Assembly: GCA_002751075.1 (NCBI GenBank)
Contig: NAOQ01000418.1
Coordinates: forward strand, 55,298 to 65,394
Origin: Ichthyophonus hoferi
Taxonomy: Eukaryota > Opisthokonta > Ichthyosporea > Ichthyophonida > Ichthyophonidae
Direction of reading: 5' to 3'
Length of the DNA: 10,097 bases
Each line of letters begins with the position of its first letter. Within the stretch, counting starts at the first letter, position 1. Below, piece after piece: positions 8,383 to 10,097 of the stretch. A program made the translations under genes and the position numbers. Under the pieces are notes generated by a model. The model saw only the letters and a program-made list of their open reading frames with translations. It ran no database searches and was not told where the DNA came from.

Positions 8383-8842
8383 TTGTCTCTAGCTTTCATT
8401 TGTATTCTGTGCGTTGACAATCGTAGACATAACTAAAACAATTGTGATATGTTTGGACATTGTAACCTTTAATTAAACTACAGGGTTTTCAAAACCATTC
8501 TTGAATTCCAGCGTTTAGATCCTGGTATGGCTTATTTTTTGTTGACCAACCTCTATCTGCGACACATCATCTGGTACTTCAAAACGCTATCCAATAGTAT
8601 TAAATCTAATTTCTAATTTTATGTTTGAAAAAAATAAGTATCATGCAAGATAGGATCTTCAATCTTTTATAACTGCAATGGCCATAGATGAGACAGAGTC
8701 CCCAATGTTTTATTAAATATTGACCTACATTCTCAGTACGGAATAAATTCAGCCAAAACCCATGCCTCAGAACCAGTCTGAGACCCGTCTATACACTTGA
8801 CATGAGGTCAATATAAGATAAGACAAGAAAAATATAGTTTCA

Positions 8843-9145
8843 TCATAAATAAATAAAAGTTTGCTCGTCATTTTTCCTGTGCATAGTAAAGAGCAAGTAC
8901 TTGAATGTATCCTCTTTGAAATAGCTTAATGTTGCCATTGGGGATTCGCTCAATGGTGTATCCAAGGAAACTCGTCGAGAAACCGAAGTTCTTGGTCGGG
9001 AACTTCGCTCTAATAGCCTAGCTTTAATCAGGGTTTCTTTGTCTTTAGTCTTCAGATACAACAAGAAAATCTTTATCATATAGGCACAGGCATGGATCTT
9101 TTCCCGTTGGGAACATGAGTCTAACATCTTTCTCAAGAGTATCAT
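8843..9145 (-). other. 100-codon open frame downstream of the AAA ATPase stop
   Basis: The frame starts 36 nt after the AAA ATPase stop, on the same strand, and so may simply be 3' UTR. The predicted protein is charged, with a helical hydrophobic stretch (MIKIFLLYLK, about residues 23-32) and an Arg/Ser-rich middle. I recognise no family. It contains an 8-bp perfect hairpin, CGAAGTTC at 8984-8991 with GAACTTCG at 9000-9007. In-frame stops lie just upstream, so it is not an in-frame extension of the ATPase. Confidence 0.15.
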
Positions 9146-9156
9146 ACTATCTATGC

Positions 9157-9180
9157 CATATTATATTATATTATATTATC
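9157..9180. repeat. (TTATA)n microsatellite after the ATPase stop codon
   Basis: About four copies of a five-base ATATT/TTATA unit directly follow the minus-strand TAG at 9183-9181, so they lie at the start of the 3' UTR. Confidence 0.85.
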
Positions 9181-10016
9181 CTATTGCAATTCCACATCAG
9201 GGCTAAAGGCAGGTGTGACCTTGTCAGGGGTCCCACAGGATGATTGTAGGGTACTCAATGAGATCTCAAAGTCACGGGTTGAGAGTGGTCGTACAAGGTT
9301 TGGTGGGTTGCTATTTATAGAGAGAGAGGGTGAAGGAGGTGGTTATGACGTGTTATTGTTGGATAGTATATTGGTATGTAGGATAGCAGTATAATAATAT
9401 TAGTCGAACAATAGGGTGATAGTATAATCATAGCATAGTATAATAAGATTAGTAGAATAATATGATAATGCAATAGTATGATAGCATATTATATTACATG
9501 TATATACTGTAGTATACTTTACCTCTCCCCTCCCTCTTTTTCCTTCTTTAAATACTCTCTGATTGGTCCCATTACAGCCAGTCGACCTGTAAAATCAGTA
9601 GGTTAAAATCATTTTAAAAAACTTTAAAATTATGGATATAATCGTACTTACTACCATCGCTACATCCCATATATGTATACTTGTGCTACATCTTTTAAAT
9701 TACCAATACCGAGATACCTTTAAATTTTAACGAGATATAAATAGATATATATGTTGTCATAGCAACCATTAAGCCAACCATTTCGACTATCTATCTATGC
9801 ACATGAACCTTAGAGTTAATAACTATGGTTAGTATAACTTGTATTTCTATCTGATTGGTTCTTACATATCTTTCCTTTTTCTATTGATTTACCATTTCTA
9901 TACCTAACCATACGTACAATCATCTATAGCTAGCTACATTTATATACACGTGGTTTAGTTATTACTACTCACAGAGTTCTTTCAGATCACTGCCTGAGTA
10001 CTCATTGGTTATCTCG
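9181..10016 (-). CDS. AAA ATPase, ATAD1/Msp1-like, C-terminal three exons (5' partial)
   Basis: Exons on the minus strand are 10016-9973, 9586-9523 and 9310-9181, with continuous phases, GT-AG introns and a terminal TAG. They encode EITNEYSGSDLKEL, then CRLAVMGPIREYLKKEKEGG, then a 43-codon last exon with LVRPLSTRDFEISLSTLQSS. YSGSDLKELC is the sensor-2-side helix of meiotic-clade AAA ATPases. Human ATAD1 has FSGSDLKEMCRDAA there, and many Msp1-type proteins read YSGSDLKNLC. RPL-x-x-x-DF is the usual C-terminal helix start. Known role of ATAD1/Msp1: it pulls mislocalised tail-anchored proteins from the outer mitochondrial and peroxisomal membranes. GPIRE also occurs in spastin and fidgetin, so these relatives cannot be excluded. 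Odd points: CRLAV replaces the usual CRDAA, and the tail ends without the usual aromatic C-terminal helix. The Walker A and B motifs lie beyond the right edge. Confidence 0.88.
9311..9522 (-). other. Last intron of the AAA ATPase gene
   Basis: The intron is 212 nt long, with donor GTAAAG and acceptor ATAAATAG, preceded by a CT-rich tract at about 9321-9345. It splits a serine codon after two bases. Positions 9355-9490 hold degenerate ATAGTATA repeats. Confidence 0.8.
9587..9972 (-). other. Internal intron of the AAA ATPase gene
   Basis: The intron is 386 nt long, with consensus donor GTGAGT and acceptor GATTTTACAG. It splits the cysteine codon of the KELC motif after its first base. It is AT-rich, and nothing else is recognisable in it. 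Confidence 0.85.
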
Positions 10017-10097
10017 CTGTAGGAGAGCATAGGCTATTGGTTAATATATGATATAGTACAGGATATAGAATAGGGAAGTATAGTATATAGTATAGGA
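10017..10097 (-). other. AAA ATPase intron running off the right edge
   Basis: A good acceptor, CTCTCCTACAG, precedes the exon at 10016. The rest is a degenerate TATAG repeat (about 10040-10097), which is the same word family as the CTATA repeat in the UBE2A/B intron read on the other strand. Confidence 0.8.

Larger units (their letters stand above)
5971..9180. other. Long region without a recognised gene
   Basis: This stretch lies between the PBDC1 promoter and the stop codon of the AAA ATPase gene. It holds a very AT-rich segment (about 6000-6130), hairpins at 6455-6535, facing open frames at 6771-7140, a possible micro-exon at 7190-7209, inverted repeats at 8332-8382 and an open frame at 8843-9145. 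The 7600-9150 part is less AT-rich than 6000-7500 and shows short stop-free pieces on both strands, none matching a family I know. Part of the right end must be the 3' UTR of the AAA ATPase gene. Confidence 0.5.

Noticed and set aside
8205-8800. Further exons of an unknown minus-strand gene
   Set aside because: Several 20-25 codon stop-free pieces look coding-like, but pieces of this size are expected by chance here. They lack good splice sites and match nothing I know.

Overview
The window is AT-rich animal nuclear DNA. It has spliced genes with short exons, GT-AG introns, many microsatellites and no bacterial gene organisation. Three host genes can be read from their proteins, all on the minus strand. 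The first 14 codons at the left match the animal version of the RAD6 family E2 enzyme (UBE2A/UBE2B). The species cannot be fixed; intron sizes and base composition suggest an invertebrate. No ORF of 89 to 114 codons in the window is itself a recognised gene; the real genes lie in short exons.

Layout from left to right. Positions 1-535 are the first intron of the UBE2A/B-like gene, made of an AT satellite (1 to about 170) and a degenerate CTATA-type tandem repeat (about 330-490). Positions 536-579 are coding exon 1 of that gene; the rest lies beyond the left edge. Positions 580-1951 are intergenic and hold a decayed inverted-repeat element (758-1017). Positions 1952-5793 are a complete PBDC1 gene: five coding exons, 573 nt, 190 residues. 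Its largest intron (3958-5751) holds nested inverted repeats. Positions 5794-6000 look like the PBDC1 promoter (CACGTG and CCAAT motifs). Positions 6000-9180 are largely unassigned, with several hairpins and some open stretches of doubtful meaning. Positions 9181-10016 are the last three exons of an AAA ATPase gene most like ATAD1/Msp1, whose 5' part lies beyond the right edge.

The three genes have distinct housekeeping roles: ubiquitin conjugation in DNA damage tolerance and chromatin; a small protein whose yeast relative helps eEF1A fold; and a membrane or remodelling AAA ATPase. Nothing in the sequence shows that they form one pathway or one transcript. No clearly new biological system was found. 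The most useful results are the exon-level gene calls, an alternative upstream micro-exon for PBDC1, divergent features of the AAA protein, and several inverted-repeat structures.
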